A stretch of DNA of 64,000 bases, taken from the NCBI GenBank assembly GCA_013396655.1, contig WBMV01000001.1, positions 21,636 to 85,635 of the forward strand. The letters run 5' to 3'. The notes beneath the pieces were generated by a model. The model made no database searches. It saw only the letters and a program-made list of their open reading frames with translations, and had not been told where the DNA came from. Each line of letters begins with the position of its first letter. Position 1 is the stretch's first letter. This document shows positions 13,101-22,202 of this stretch, one piece after another. The position numbers and the translations under genes are program-made. The DNA is from Campylorhamphus procurvoides (Eukaryota > Chordata > Aves > Passeriformes > Dendrocolaptidae).

Positions 13101-16100
13101 AGGTGTGAGAGGGACAAGGCAGTGCTGGGCTCTATTTCCCTGCTGTGCAAAGTAAGAGATGCTGTTGCTCGTTTAGTTGGCTGAGCTGGTGATTGAAGGT
13201 CTGTCACTGAGAAGCTGATAGAAGAATACACACTCCTCCTCAGGGACTGCAGTCACAGACAACATCATCACTCATTACTGCGGCATAATTGGGCCTGTAG
13301 CCTGTGTACCATGGCGTGTCCTTCACCTTGGTTCCCAGCTGGCCCTTCTCTTCTGTTGTTATTCCAAAACCAAAGACTGACCCATGCCTTTTTGCAGGAA
13401 AAACAATACGAGTCTCATAGACTTCAGTTATTTAGAAGCAACTTAAGTCTTCTTTTCCACACCCCATGGCTTAGCTCCTTCCGATAAATCCCAGCCCAAC
13501 TCCAAGATAATGCAGAACTACTTTCAAGTAGTTCAACTGATAAGTAGATGCTCTAGCTCGTAAATCCACTCCTACAGGCGAGGTAGAAATTCCTCCAAGA
13601 CAGAGTCCAGACTGTGGCTGTGTTTGTATCTCCCTGCTTCCATATCTAGCTTGTATTTGCTGATTTGCTCTCTGCCCAGCAAGACATATGTGTGAGACAG
13701 AGATAGAGAAATAGAGACAGTTGGAATGCATCTTACTGTATGAAGAAGAGGAAGAGAAAGAGAGGGTGTCTACAAATGAAAAAAATGAGTGTCCATGTGT
13801 GTGGGGGAGTAGCAGGCTGGAAGAATACTATTGGGGCTGGAAAAAATGGATTGCACATGTTGTTAAGAAGGGGCTGTAGATTTTTGCCAGAGATGTTAAC
13901 ATTTTCTTGACTGCATGCCAAGGCTGGTGTATGCAAAAAAAATATGAAGCGAAGGAGACATTTTGTGAGAGAGAAATTGAGCACACATTTTTTCCGGGTT
14001 ATGTGCAGAGGAATTAATGATCAGGGATCTAATGCTCACCCTTGCCTGACTGTGTACCCCTGGCTCTGCAGCACTGAGCCTGTTTCTGCTACCCAAGTTC
14101 TCTTGTTTTCTGGGAAGGTGAGACTTGCCCTTGGAATACGGACGGGATATATTCAGACTGCACTCATCATACAAATCTGCTTTTCAGAGGTGGTGAGAAG
14201 ACATGTTTGTGGCCACAGATTTTTCACTGCTCTCAGCATCTTAATTTCTCTCTGTGTTTGTAAGGGCTTCTGCTTTTATGGACATCAGCACAGGTTTGAG
14301 AGCTTTTAATTAGGCCAAAAATACTTCCAGCCAAGGCATGCAGCCTAGAAAGGACTGTTTCTAGAATTCTATAGATCATAAAAGTTTCTCTTTTTTTTTA
14401 CTGCATGGCAATGTACACAGAGGATATTTTACAAGATAATTGATTATATTCCGTGTTTTTTATTGGTAACTAAGTGGCAGGTTTTGTCCCGTGTCCCAGA
14501 GTAAATCCACTGACTTGGGTGTCTGATTTATGCTGGTGGGAAAGGGTTCACAATCTGGGCTCTACAGTTCATAACAAGGCAGAGCAGCTGCCTTTGCTGC
14601 TCAGAAGGATTGGTTGCCAAATGTCTGACAGAGTCTTTCTGGAAGTGCAGATGGTGGCAACGACAGCCTGGAATTAACTCACTCTTTGCTATAAAGTTTG
14701 CAATTTGTTATCAGCTCCTCTGGCTGTTTACTAATCCCTAACCACCAGCCTCTCAGGGCGCTGATAACATTTTGATGTCCAGCATGTGCATTCAGAGGCT
14801 CAGCCCAAGCGTTTGGCTGATGATGTACATGCTACTGGGCTTCTCTGAACGTCTCAAGACTGCTGCAACTGCATTGCTTCCAAGCAAATTAAGTGGCAGG
14901 AGGCTTAAGCATAATCTCTGTCATAGGTCTTGTCTCTGTGCAGAAGTTGGGAGATTTTAAAGTGGTTTCTTTTTCATTCAGCTTGTGCCAAAAAGTCTGA
15001 GTAAAGATTGTCTGTGCGGGGCACTTCTGCCAATTTAGCAGAGTTTAAAAATACAGCTTGGTGTGCGTGGTGATGTTAACCCAGAGCAAGACAAATTGCA
15101 GACGGTTGTGAAAGACTCAGCCAGAAATGCCACTTCTGAGAGTGACTTAGCCCATAATGCCAGTGGCAAGAGTGCCCCTGAAGGGACCAGACCTGGTGCA
15201 CTTCCCACTGCTTACCTCCGGATGCACACGCTGCTCCTCTGAGTGCCACCTCAGCATAGCTCAACCCACAATTACTGATTGAGTGTTGTCTCTCTAGTCC
15301 TGTGACCAGAGCTCTTGCCTGTGTGTGCAGGTCAGGCCAGCAAACAGTGCTATCCAGGTTCATCCTGGGTATGGATTGTGGAGTCTCCTTAATTGCCTTT
15401 CCCCTTGAGGCCCAAGGCCATTCTCCAGGCCCACCAAGACCAGCATGACAGCCCTCATTCATCACTGGCTGAGGCTGGGAGGCCTGAAGCCAACTTCATT
15501 CCATATTTTCCAAGATGATGGTCTCCTTTGCCCCTTCCCTGCACCCCATCCATCACACCACTGTATTTTATATTGCTGTATCCATTTGGTTTGATGATAT
15601 TATAACAGGAAGCTGGAGCTAGTGAGGGATGTCATTCTTTACCAGGGATAGGGAGAAAATCAGGTTTATGTCAGGACACTCTGCCACTCCTGACATGAGC
15701 AATATGCTAAATTCTGGCAAGCAGTTTGCCCCACCTTTGTGATCATCACAGTGGCTCTTCTGAGCAAGAATGGCACAGTCCATTGCTCATTGCCCATTGC
15801 AGGGACAGTACTGTGAATCCAAGGGTAACACAAAAGGACTTTGATGGTCTGTGGCTGAAAGACTGATGTGTGGTCTTGCCACAAGCATGTCCCCAAGCAG
15901 TCCTTGATCCAAACTATGATAGCCTGGCCACCTGTTTCAGAGTTTGGAACTGCTTTCCCAGCCTCAAGTACAGTGAATTAAGGCTGAAAGAAAGGGTTCC
16001 TGCTCTGTTCCTCACACTTCTTTAGTCTTAGTTTAGGGACTTTACTGGCCAGAATACAGTTACCAGCCCTGGAGGTGGTCTGAGCTAGAAAGCATTTACA

Positions 16101-19100
16101 GCTTCTCTCCTTACAACAGAAACTGGGATATTCTGCATGTTCCGTCAGAAATGTCTAAGCCTTTAAAATTCACCTCAGAAACAGGGTCTTCTTCTCACCC
16201 CAAATCTCCTCAGGACTGTTTGTCCTTGTGACAGATAATAGTCAGAGGCATTCTCCATTAGCAAAAAATGAGAGAGGCTTTTCTGTGCTTCTGCAGAGTG
16301 GGGGTTGCACAGAGGGATGGCAAATGGTGGCAGAGCACAGACAGGCAGCTCCTGGCTGGTGACAGAGGTGCTGCCAGCCCCTGAAACGACGAGTTTAGCT
16401 CATTAATTCAGTGTGAATCCAAGGTGAATACAAAACAAGGCATCATGCTGAAATCATGCTCTGTGTGCTATTGGATCTGTGCAAAATTAGCCTAACCATG
16501 ATACCGACAGGTGGGTCCCACAGTCTGGCAGGATTTTAGGGGGCTGCCTCGTGAGTGCTGTTTTTTCAAAGTTCAGAAGAAAAGCACAAAGCACAACTAC
16601 TCTGCACTGCAGGGAGAGGTTTGAGTACCCATTATATTCACCTGGGAAAGGCATTAGAGGGAAGATTGGGCTACAGTTCTTGAGAGAAAAATCAGAGAAA
16701 ATCATCCAATTTTTCTCCCTCTCATTTGATTCACATTGTTTAGACGGCAGGCTCCGCCGGGTGGTGCCTGCTGCTTTCTGCATGCTCCAGCAGTGCCGGG
16801 GGAGAGGAGACCATTGCTCTCAGTGAGGGTCTTACAGTGATGCAAATTACCCATCGGAATCACCGGTGCCCTCTTGGTGCCTTCTTAACATACATTTGCT
16901 GATTAAAACCCACGATGCTGCATTTTTTAGATAAGTCTTCAGTTCTTGTGCTGCATGGGCTAAACTGGGTGTCCTCCAGGTCAGAAGGACCCTGTTCCCT
17001 GCTGGTCTCCCCCCAGCAGGGTTGCCTGTGGCTGTTGTGTGGGAGGAGGGCTGCGAGGTGAGGCTTTGTGCTCAGACCCAAGGCTGATGCAGAAACCATT
17101 TCTCACACTTGCTCTTGGCTGAGCTGCAGCCACCTCTGCCCTAGCAACAAAGCTTCGTGTTTCCATCAGCAGTGTTCCCCTGTGCCTTACAGAGGCAGGA
17201 GCTGGCTTTGCTACCTCCAACTGCAGCAAATAATTGCCAGAAGGGCCCAAGGCAGTAGTTTCAGGCAAGACAGATTTTGCTGAACTCCTAGAAAGAATGC
17301 TCTTGGCCTCTCGAGGGAGGCTTTAGTAAGGCAGTCCAGCTCCCCCTCATCCCCAGATTAGTTTGGGAGTCCCACAGAGTGTGACTGATGAGTGATGGAG
17401 CAGCTGCTCCCTGCCTGTGCCATGGATGGCTCCTGGAGGGAGAGCTGTGTGCTAGCTGGGTCTCTGCTGGTCCTCGAGAGCCATCATCTGCTTTCCTGTG
17501 GTCTCAGGCCAGGTCTGTTTGCCAGTGCTGGTTTCTTCTTAATATGACACATATTCAACTGCCCAGATGTCCTGCTGTGGGCTCGCTCTGAAATGTCACA
17601 GGGCTTAGGAAGGATCAGCAGTTGATGAATCCCACCATGGACATGCAGGGTTCCCACAGGGGCAGATCCCTTGGCACAGGCACTGAGGACCAGCCCAGTC
17701 ACAGGTTTCAGTGTTTAAAAAAGTGAACCAGGGCTGGGTTGGGCAGGAGGGACTTCATTAACGCTGCTGGTTCAGTCAGACCACCTGCTTCTTTGAACAC
17801 AGGGGTACCAGTGCCCAAATGTCCCTGCCTGCCCGTTCGTGGGGGTCCCTGCAGTGCTGTGGCCACTGCAGCCCCACGGCTGTGGCTTCAGCATAGCAGG
17901 GTCTGCACTTGCTGAGGGAGGGCGAGTGGAAATATTGGGTGTATTTCTCACATAGGCTGGTTTTCCCACACCACCTAGTGGGAGCAGGGATCACTGCCTG
18001 GCTGCTTTATGCAGCACCTCCTTCCCCTTCTTCTCTGGTAGGCACCTGCTCTTTGCCACTGTTGAGGGGGTAGTAGGCACGCAGGGCTGCTCTTCCAACC
18101 TATGTGACCAGTCCTAAATGTTTCCATCTTAGTGCAGGCAGCTCCTGTGTGACCCTCTGCCCTTCCAGTCTCACCTTGTCTCCTTACCCTCGCAGCTCAC
18201 AAGCACAAGAAGCACGACATGTTGCAGCCCTGTGACACCGAGTACCCCGTTTTCGTGTACGAGCCAGCCATCAAGGAGACCAACGGGCTGATTGAGTGTG
18301 GAGATTGCCAAAAGTAAGAACTGCAGCTTCCCTTTCATTTGGGGGGTTCCCCAGGGTGACGGCACACGAACCTTGTCAAAGGGCCCCTTGGTGGTGACAG
18401 CAACCTGAGAGGAGTCACCTGGTGCTTTGCCCATGGCACGGCCACCACGACATCCACAGCTCTGGCTGCAGAGCAGAGCTAAACAGCTGTGCTGGACAGG
18501 GAGGAGGGGAAGAGACCAAGTTACTGGTTCTTGATAAAAGAGAAGAAAATTTAAAACCATCTGTTAATAAGCAGAGGTAGCTGTAGAACAAAGAAAAGAG
18601 CATTCAAATATATATATATCTTTCCATTCCACAGATTTCAGAAAGGGAACTTCTTCTGTTTTCTCACGCTTCTGGCAAAAGTTTTCTTCTTGGAAAATTT
18701 TCCTTTTCTGCAATGCTTTTGGCTTTCCTTTTCCTTTTTTTCATTTTCCCCCTTTTCTGTTCTTCTACAGAAACAAAACAAAAAAACAAAAAAAACCCAA
18801 CCAACCAAAAAAACCCCAAAAACAAACAAAGAAAAAAAGCAGGGACAGGGGAAAAAAAGAAGTGTTAAACTGAAAGAAATTAAAACAAGGGTCCACTTTA
18901 TTTATTTCATTTTAAGAGAACGAACAATCCAAAGTGATAGAAAAGTCTCTGTGGAAAGAGGCTGTTTTCAGTGGCTCCATAGTGCCATCAGCAATCACGT
19001 GTGGAAAGGTGACAGAAAGACAAATTTCCACTGGTGCAACTTTTCCTAACATGAGGCATCCAAACAGATCTGACTGGAATTCCCATTTTAAAAAAAGAAA

Positions 19101-22100
19101 AAGAAAATCCTACTTAGTCTGACTTCAGTCTTGGCTCAACTGCAGGAAAGACTTAAAGATCAAGAAAATAGCCTGCACTAGTCAGTGTGACTGTAGGAAA
19201 ACCAGGCTTTGCCAAATATTGTTTCAGAAGAGATTGCAGATTTGGTGACAACAAGGTATTGTGTAGGGGCATTAAACTCTGGGCAGATCCAGAGAAGCTG
19301 AGGAGCCTGAACTGACCTGTAAAGCTCTTGCTGCACAGATCTCTGCACCTACACAGCCTGGGACTGACCCCTCCTGGCTGGAGGCAGCCCCTCTCCAGCC
19401 TCAAAGCATCAGGTGCTGCATCCTGCTCAGCTCCTCTGTAGTTACAGGTGGAGTGGCAGCCTCTGGCACAGGCTCTGTGGAGCATTAGCCACTCAGGCAT
19501 GCAGGCTTTCCTGATCCCATCCCATGAGCCCAGGTGGTTCCTGCTGCAGTGAGGGTAGTCTGGGTGCCCCATGCTCAGCAAAAAGTGGCTCATGGATTGG
19601 TGCATGGAGCACCTCTGTCCTGGTTACTGAATTTGTGAGTGGGTTAATGCCTGCTTGTCAAAGGTCCCAAAGCAGTCCTTAGTCAGAAAACACTAATGGA
19701 ATGGTCAGCTGCAGTGTGTATGACATTCAGCACCTCTGAAAGGGAATACAGAGATCCCTGGAGGCTGGGAGGGAGCAAGACAAGGTGGTGATTAACCAGG
19801 GAGACAGGGTGTTCCTCCAGTGCAGCCAGGTTGGACAGTGCAGTGGGCACATCCTCACCAACCTGTGTTTGCAATCCAGAAGCCCTCTCCCATGGCTGAG
19901 CTGTGTTTAGCAGGACCAGGAGTGCACAGAGCCATGTACTGGCTGCAGCACTGCAAACCTTGCCACCACTGCAGGCACACCGAGCCTGATGTCCCCAGCC
20001 TTCCCTGTGCCCAGCAGCTCCAGGACAGCCTGCCAGCTCCCTGCCATGGCTGCACAGCCACCAGTGCCTGTGGCAGCATCACAGCCTGCCAGGCAGTGGG
20101 GATGGCAGCTCGGGCAGCTCAGCCTTGCTTGGGGTGGCTGCAGCCTCTGTGCTGGTGAACAGCAATGTCTGCAAGGCATGGGGCAGGGAGCAGTGCAGGC
20201 TGCTGAGATGCCCAACGTGTACAGCACCTTGTGGTGACACCAGCATCCATATGCTGGGACACACCCCCCCTGTGACTCCCCGTGCTCACCCAGGGGCACC
20301 ACAGACGCCACCACAGTCATAGGCACACGTGGCCTCGTGAGCACAGAGGCACATCTGAGCTGCCCACACACCCGCACATGCACAGCACTCACGTGTAAAA
20401 CCCTGCACTCAGCCGGCACACATCCTGCCCCCAGTCCTGCTCCCAGTCCTGCCCTGCCCACGCAGTCCCTGCACTGCCTCCACACCGGGCAGCAATGCTC
20501 CCCCAAGCCCTCCTGTGTGTGTCCTCGGGCACACACTGCATCCAGAGCATCACCACTGGCACGTGCCTGTGCTCGTCACCACGAGCCACAGTCAGCTTGT
20601 CCGACACAGAGGGGAAGGGGCAGGCGAAATTGTGGCTGCAAAGTGAAGCCACATGATTTTCAAACACCAGTTAGCCCTGTCACACTGATGTAACGTACAA
20701 GGCTACTGGGATCCTCTATTTCTTTCTTCAGTAACATAAAATTTAGCAAAACACTGCTCCTCACAGGACCACATACTACAGACATCCTTGCACTGCATAC
20801 GCATGCACATAAATATAGGTTAAATGTGTATTGACATACCTCAGGGTGAAACCACTTTCTCAAGTGTCATCTGCTGTCATGTGCTGACCCATCTTGTGTT
20901 GGGTTTGGTTGGTTGGTTCGGGTTTGGGTTTGATTTTAGCTTTTGTGCCTAGCACAGAATTGTAAACTTGAGCCAGCTGAGAATTTCCTGAGGCCAAAGG
21001 AGTGTGCTAATGCCACTTCCTCCTTATGTAGAGCTGCTCCCTGGGTCTCTCCTGCCTTCCACTGACTGACATCCAGTTTCCAATGGTCTGTTTTCTTTGC
21101 TGTGGTCCAGGCAGTGCTACTCTAGTGTTGTAGCTGGAGGGATGTGCTTTCTCTCACCTGCTCTTCTCTTGCAGGATGTTTGTGGCACAGCAAATCATCA
21201 ACAGTAACCTCCTGCTCCTCGTCACGGATGCTGTCTGCGATTGCAGCGTCTTCCCACCTGTCCTAGTGGACGCAAAAGAGGTCAAATATATCCTTCCATG
21301 CACAGCAGGGATGCACGGCTCCATTGGACCCTTCATCTCCATGTTTGCTAGGGTGGAAAATGGTGTGATTGCCATGGGGGTGGAGGGCATGGCCCAACTT
21401 GTGGGACAGCTTGGGGAAGCCCATGCAGGGTGACCTGTCCTTCTCTTGTCCTCCCCACTTTGCCATGCAGTTACACCTAGACAAACTTGGAGCAGGGCCC
21501 TGCAGCTCTGTGCCGTGTCCATCCCCCTTTCCCCTGCCTGCTGCTGCCATTGTCCTTGACAGCCTGGCACATAACGCTTCAGTGAAGTGTGAACGGATGC
21601 GGTCCCAGAAGCTGCGGCGGCGGCCGGACACCTGCCACGCGTTCCACCCCGAGGTACCCTGGGCTACCATGGCAGGGAGGGAGGGCACACAGCTGGATTT
21701 CACCATGGGCATGCCTGTACCCACACACAAATATCTCCTCTTGCACACTTGCACTGAGTGTATCGTGCCCATTCTGCTGGTTGGACCCAGGCACAGCCAC
21801 GTGAATCCCCAAGGGGCTCCCTACCAGGAGGACGCTCACATTAATACAGCCTGGGAAGGCCTTGAGCTCACATATCAGAGGGTCAGGAGCAAGCATCCCC
21901 ACCACTAGGAGTTGAGGAGGCAAGTGGACCTCCTAGCTCATAGGTGGCTGCTATGGCCAACAGGCATCAAACCAGTCCCTTCTTTGTCCCTGGTGATCTT
22001 TCCTTTTGGCCACAGGCATTGCTCCCTCTTCCAAAGGCAATGGGTGGGATCCCTTCCCCCTGCCAGCAGCCTCCCTGGCAGTGAGCAGGCTGACACCTTC

Positions 22101-22202
22101 TCTCCCCTCTCCCAGGAGAACGCCCAAGACTGCGGTGGTGCTGCAAACATCTCTGTCTCATCGATGCTGCTGCTCCTGCCCCTGGTGTTGCTCCTGCGGT
22201 GA
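1093..22202 (+). CDS. CACNA2D4: Voltage-gated calcium channel auxiliary subunit alpha2delta-4, C-terminal part (10 coding exons)
   Basis: Alpha2delta-4 is a GPI-anchored extracellular subunit that traffics and tunes CaV channels, chiefly CaV1.4 at photoreceptor ribbon synapses. Exons seen: 1093-1137, 2059-2121, 7806-7876, 8679-8754, 10523-10575, 11542-11597, 18196-18313, 21175-21287, 21571-21653 and 22116-22202. They total 765 nt, 254 residues plus stop, and every junction keeps frame. The portion contains the family signatures [19 protein letters not shown], the [11 protein letters not shown] stretch, [33 protein letters not shown] and a hydrophobic GPI-type tail. The VWA domain and most of alpha2 lie left of the window. 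The paralogue call (4 rather than 1-3) rests on recalled similarity of the tail and on convergent adjacency to ADIPOR2, as in human. All introns are GT-AG except one AT-AC intron. Confidence 0.94.
1590..1745 (-). repeat. Ancient MIR-like SINE relic
   Basis: The order 'ctctgtgactccatttcctg', then a short A-rich AAAATAAAAATAAG stretch, 'gcactgatactc', a 'gtggtgagga' block and a terminal ATATTATTAAA resembles the reverse complement of MIR. Divergence is high and the edges are approximate. Confidence 0.4.
2059..2121 (+). CDS. CACNA2D4: CACNA2D4 coding exon, portion residues 16-36
   Basis: 63 nt, phase 0 to 0, acceptor TCCCTGCAG-type and donor GTAAGA. It contains [14 protein letters not shown], the conserved beta-strand signature of the alpha2delta Cache region. 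The preceding intron (1138-2058) contains nothing else I can name apart from the MIR-like relic. Confidence 0.95.
2435..2478 (+). repeat. GGGMAR-type G-run tract, G-quadruplex candidate
   Basis: Seven runs of three or four G separated by 2-9 bases (GGGAAGGGCGAGGGCAAGGG and onward). It satisfies the usual G3+N1-7 four-run rule on the coding strand of CACNA2D4. Confidence 0.7.
4881..4930 (+). repeat. CR1 LINE 3' tip (probable)
   Basis: 'gtggatcccttccagctcag' followed by ATTCTCTGATTCTATGA matches the end of avian CR1 elements, which finish in ATTCTATG-like repeats. Only the extreme 3' end is recognisable. Confidence 0.55.
7806..7876 (+). CDS. CACNA2D4: CACNA2D4 coding exon, portion residues 37-60
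   Basis: 71 nt, phase 0 in and phase 2 out; a long T-rich tract precedes the acceptor TTGCAG, and the donor is GTAAGT. It encodes [20 protein letters not shown], which aligns directly with the mammalian TGRFLGEVDGAVLTQLL segment. The final arginine codon is completed by the first base of the next exon. Confidence 0.95.
7877..8678 (+). other. CACNA2D4: CACNA2D4 intron, 0.8 kb
   Basis: I see no repeat, RNA gene or further exon in this intron. Confidence 0.7.
8679..8754 (+). CDS. CACNA2D4: CACNA2D4 coding exon, portion residues 60-85
   Basis: 76 nt, completes the arginine codon and ends in phase 0 at donor GTACGT. It encodes [11 protein letters not shown], one of the best conserved alpha2delta motifs, then a His-rich stretch ([12 protein letters not shown]) matching HHHSAAQPLVS of the mammalian protein. 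Confidence 0.96.
10202..10303 (+). CDS. Candidate in-frame cassette exon of CACNA2D4
   Basis: A 102-nt stop-free segment of 34 codons has an acceptor with a strong pyrimidine tract (GTGTTTCTTTCCTGCTCAG) and donor GTGAGA. It enters and leaves in phase 0, exactly matching the phase 0 junction between the exons ending at 8754 and starting at 10523. The peptide begins [14 protein letters not shown] and ends PDPDGEG. I know of no counterpart in the mammalian protein, where the two flanking exons are joined directly, so constitutive use seems unlikely. No transcript evidence is available; it may be a decoy. Confidence 0.4.
10523..10575 (+). CDS. CACNA2D4: CACNA2D4 coding exon, portion residues 86-103
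   Basis: 53 nt, phase 0 in and phase 2 out, acceptor TTCTCCAG and donor GTGAGT. It encodes [17 protein letters not shown], matching the mammalian PISAFLTATRWLLQEL hydrophobic helix. The last codon (isoleucine) is split with the next exon. Confidence 0.92.
10725..10860 (+). repeat. Ancient MIR-like SINE relic
   Basis: 'attcccattttgagaggcag', 'gaggcccggagcgg', 'tgaagtcactcagtacaaag' and 'gcacttgggtctcctg' follow the order of the MIR core (cattttacagatg, aaactgaggc, gtcacacagc, gaacccaggtctcctg). It lies just downstream of an exon. Confidence 0.5.
11387..11407. repeat. AAAT microsatellite
   Basis: Short run of AAATAAATAAAT followed by poly(A) in the CACNA2D4 intron; no flanking SINE body was recognised. 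Confidence 0.7.
11542..11597 (+). CDS. CACNA2D4: CACNA2D4 coding exon, portion residues 103-122
   Basis: 56 nt, starts by completing isoleucine and ends with one base of the next codon; acceptor TTTTGACAG, donor GTGAGT. It encodes [18 protein letters not shown], aligning with LFLLEWSVWGSWYDRGAEA. Less conserved than its neighbours, but the splice sites and phases fit exactly. Confidence 0.85.
11598..18195 (+). other. CACNA2D4: CACNA2D4 intron, 6.6 kb
   Basis: No exon found. The junction across this intron gives six residues fewer than I recall for the mammalian protein, so an 18-nt microexon could be hidden here, but I could not locate one. No repeat of substance was recognised. Confidence 0.6.
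18196..18313 (+). CDS. CACNA2D4: CACNA2D4 coding exon, portion residues 122-161
   Basis: 118 nt, acceptor ACCCTCGCAG, donor GTAAGA. It encodes [20 protein letters not shown] followed by [18 protein letters not shown], close to the mammalian delta-peptide segment. The lysine codon at the end is completed by the next exon. Its paired cysteines belong to the delta region. Confidence 0.96.
18607..18620. repeat. AT dinucleotide microsatellite
   Basis: ATATATATATAT run in the intron between the exons ending at 18313 and starting at 21175. Confidence 0.8.
18774..18840. repeat. A/C-rich low-complexity tract
   Basis: Runs of A interrupted by C and CC (AAACAAAAC, CCAACCAACC, AAAACCCC). It follows a T/C-rich stretch, so the region could form a weak local hairpin; no SINE body recognised. 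Confidence 0.7.
21175..21287 (+). CDS. CACNA2D4: CACNA2D4 coding exon, portion residues 161-199, ends at a U12 donor
   Basis: 113 nt, acceptor TTCTCTTGCAG, encoding [18 protein letters not shown] and [18 protein letters not shown], then the first base of a tyrosine codon. The exon ends immediately before ATATCCTT rather than at a GT. The frame stays open past this point to 21433, so a GT-AG-only gene finder would probably read through or misplace the boundary. Confidence 0.93.
21288..21570 (+). other. CACNA2D4: U12-type AT-AC intron of CACNA2D4
   Basis: The 5' splice site ATATCCTT (21288-21295) matches the U12 AT-AC consensus at every base. The branch site TCCTTGAC (21553-21560) matches the consensus TCCTTRAC, and the intron ends in AC at 21569-21570, 11 nt after the branch adenosine. 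Removing it joins T to AT, giving tyrosine and the family-conserved EVKYNASVKC. No GT-AG choice here keeps frame and sequence. It would be spliced by the minor spliceosome. Confidence 0.93.
21571..21653 (+). CDS. CACNA2D4: CACNA2D4 coding exon, portion residues 199-226
   Basis: 83 nt following the AC end of the U12 intron, donor GTACCC. It encodes [19 protein letters not shown] and TCHAFHPE, the most recognisable alpha2delta C-terminal motif, with an N-glycosylation sequon (NAS) at residue 200. Ends in phase 0. Confidence 0.95.
22116..22202 (+). CDS. CACNA2D4: CACNA2D4 last coding exon with GPI-anchor signal
   Basis: 87 nt including TGA at 22200-22202; acceptor CTCTCCCAG. It encodes [16 protein letters not shown] and a tail of leucines ending in arginine. 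The small residues around CGGAAN followed by a hydrophobic end form a GPI-attachment signal, as expected for alpha2delta proteins. Confidence 0.95.
   Translation, partial: ENAQDCGGAANISVSSMLLLLPLVLLLR

Larger units (their letters stand above)
18314..21174 (+). other. CACNA2D4: CACNA2D4 intron, 2.9 kb
   Basis: Contains an AT dinucleotide run (18607-18620), an A/C-rich tract (18774-18840), a CA- and GC-rich stretch (about 20240-20580) with long opposing Cys-rich ORFs that look compositional, and a TTGG simple repeat near 20900-20935. No exon recognised. Confidence 0.7.

Noticed and set aside
13040..13140. Possible additional repeat remnant
   Set aside because: Only vague similarity to transposon tails; no diagnostic block could be matched.
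19820..20693. Long Cys-rich ORFs on both strands (209 codons on the minus strand)
   Set aside because: The sequence is GC- and CA-rich with internal near-repeats (CCCAGTCCTGCTCCCAGTCC). The overlapping opposite frames and absence of any motif point to composition, not coding.
21281..21433. Reading the CACNA2D4 exon through to the TGA near 21433, or using GAG|GTCAAA as a GT donor
   Set aside because: Read-through would lose the conserved NASVKC...[14 protein letters not shown] tail; the GTCAAA donor joined to the TTGACAG acceptor meets an immediate TAA. The AT-AC choice fits exactly.
1..22202. LRTM2, which is nested in CACNA2D4 in mammals
   Set aside because: No leucine-rich-repeat coding sequence is visible on either strand of the introns present; it would be expected left of this window.
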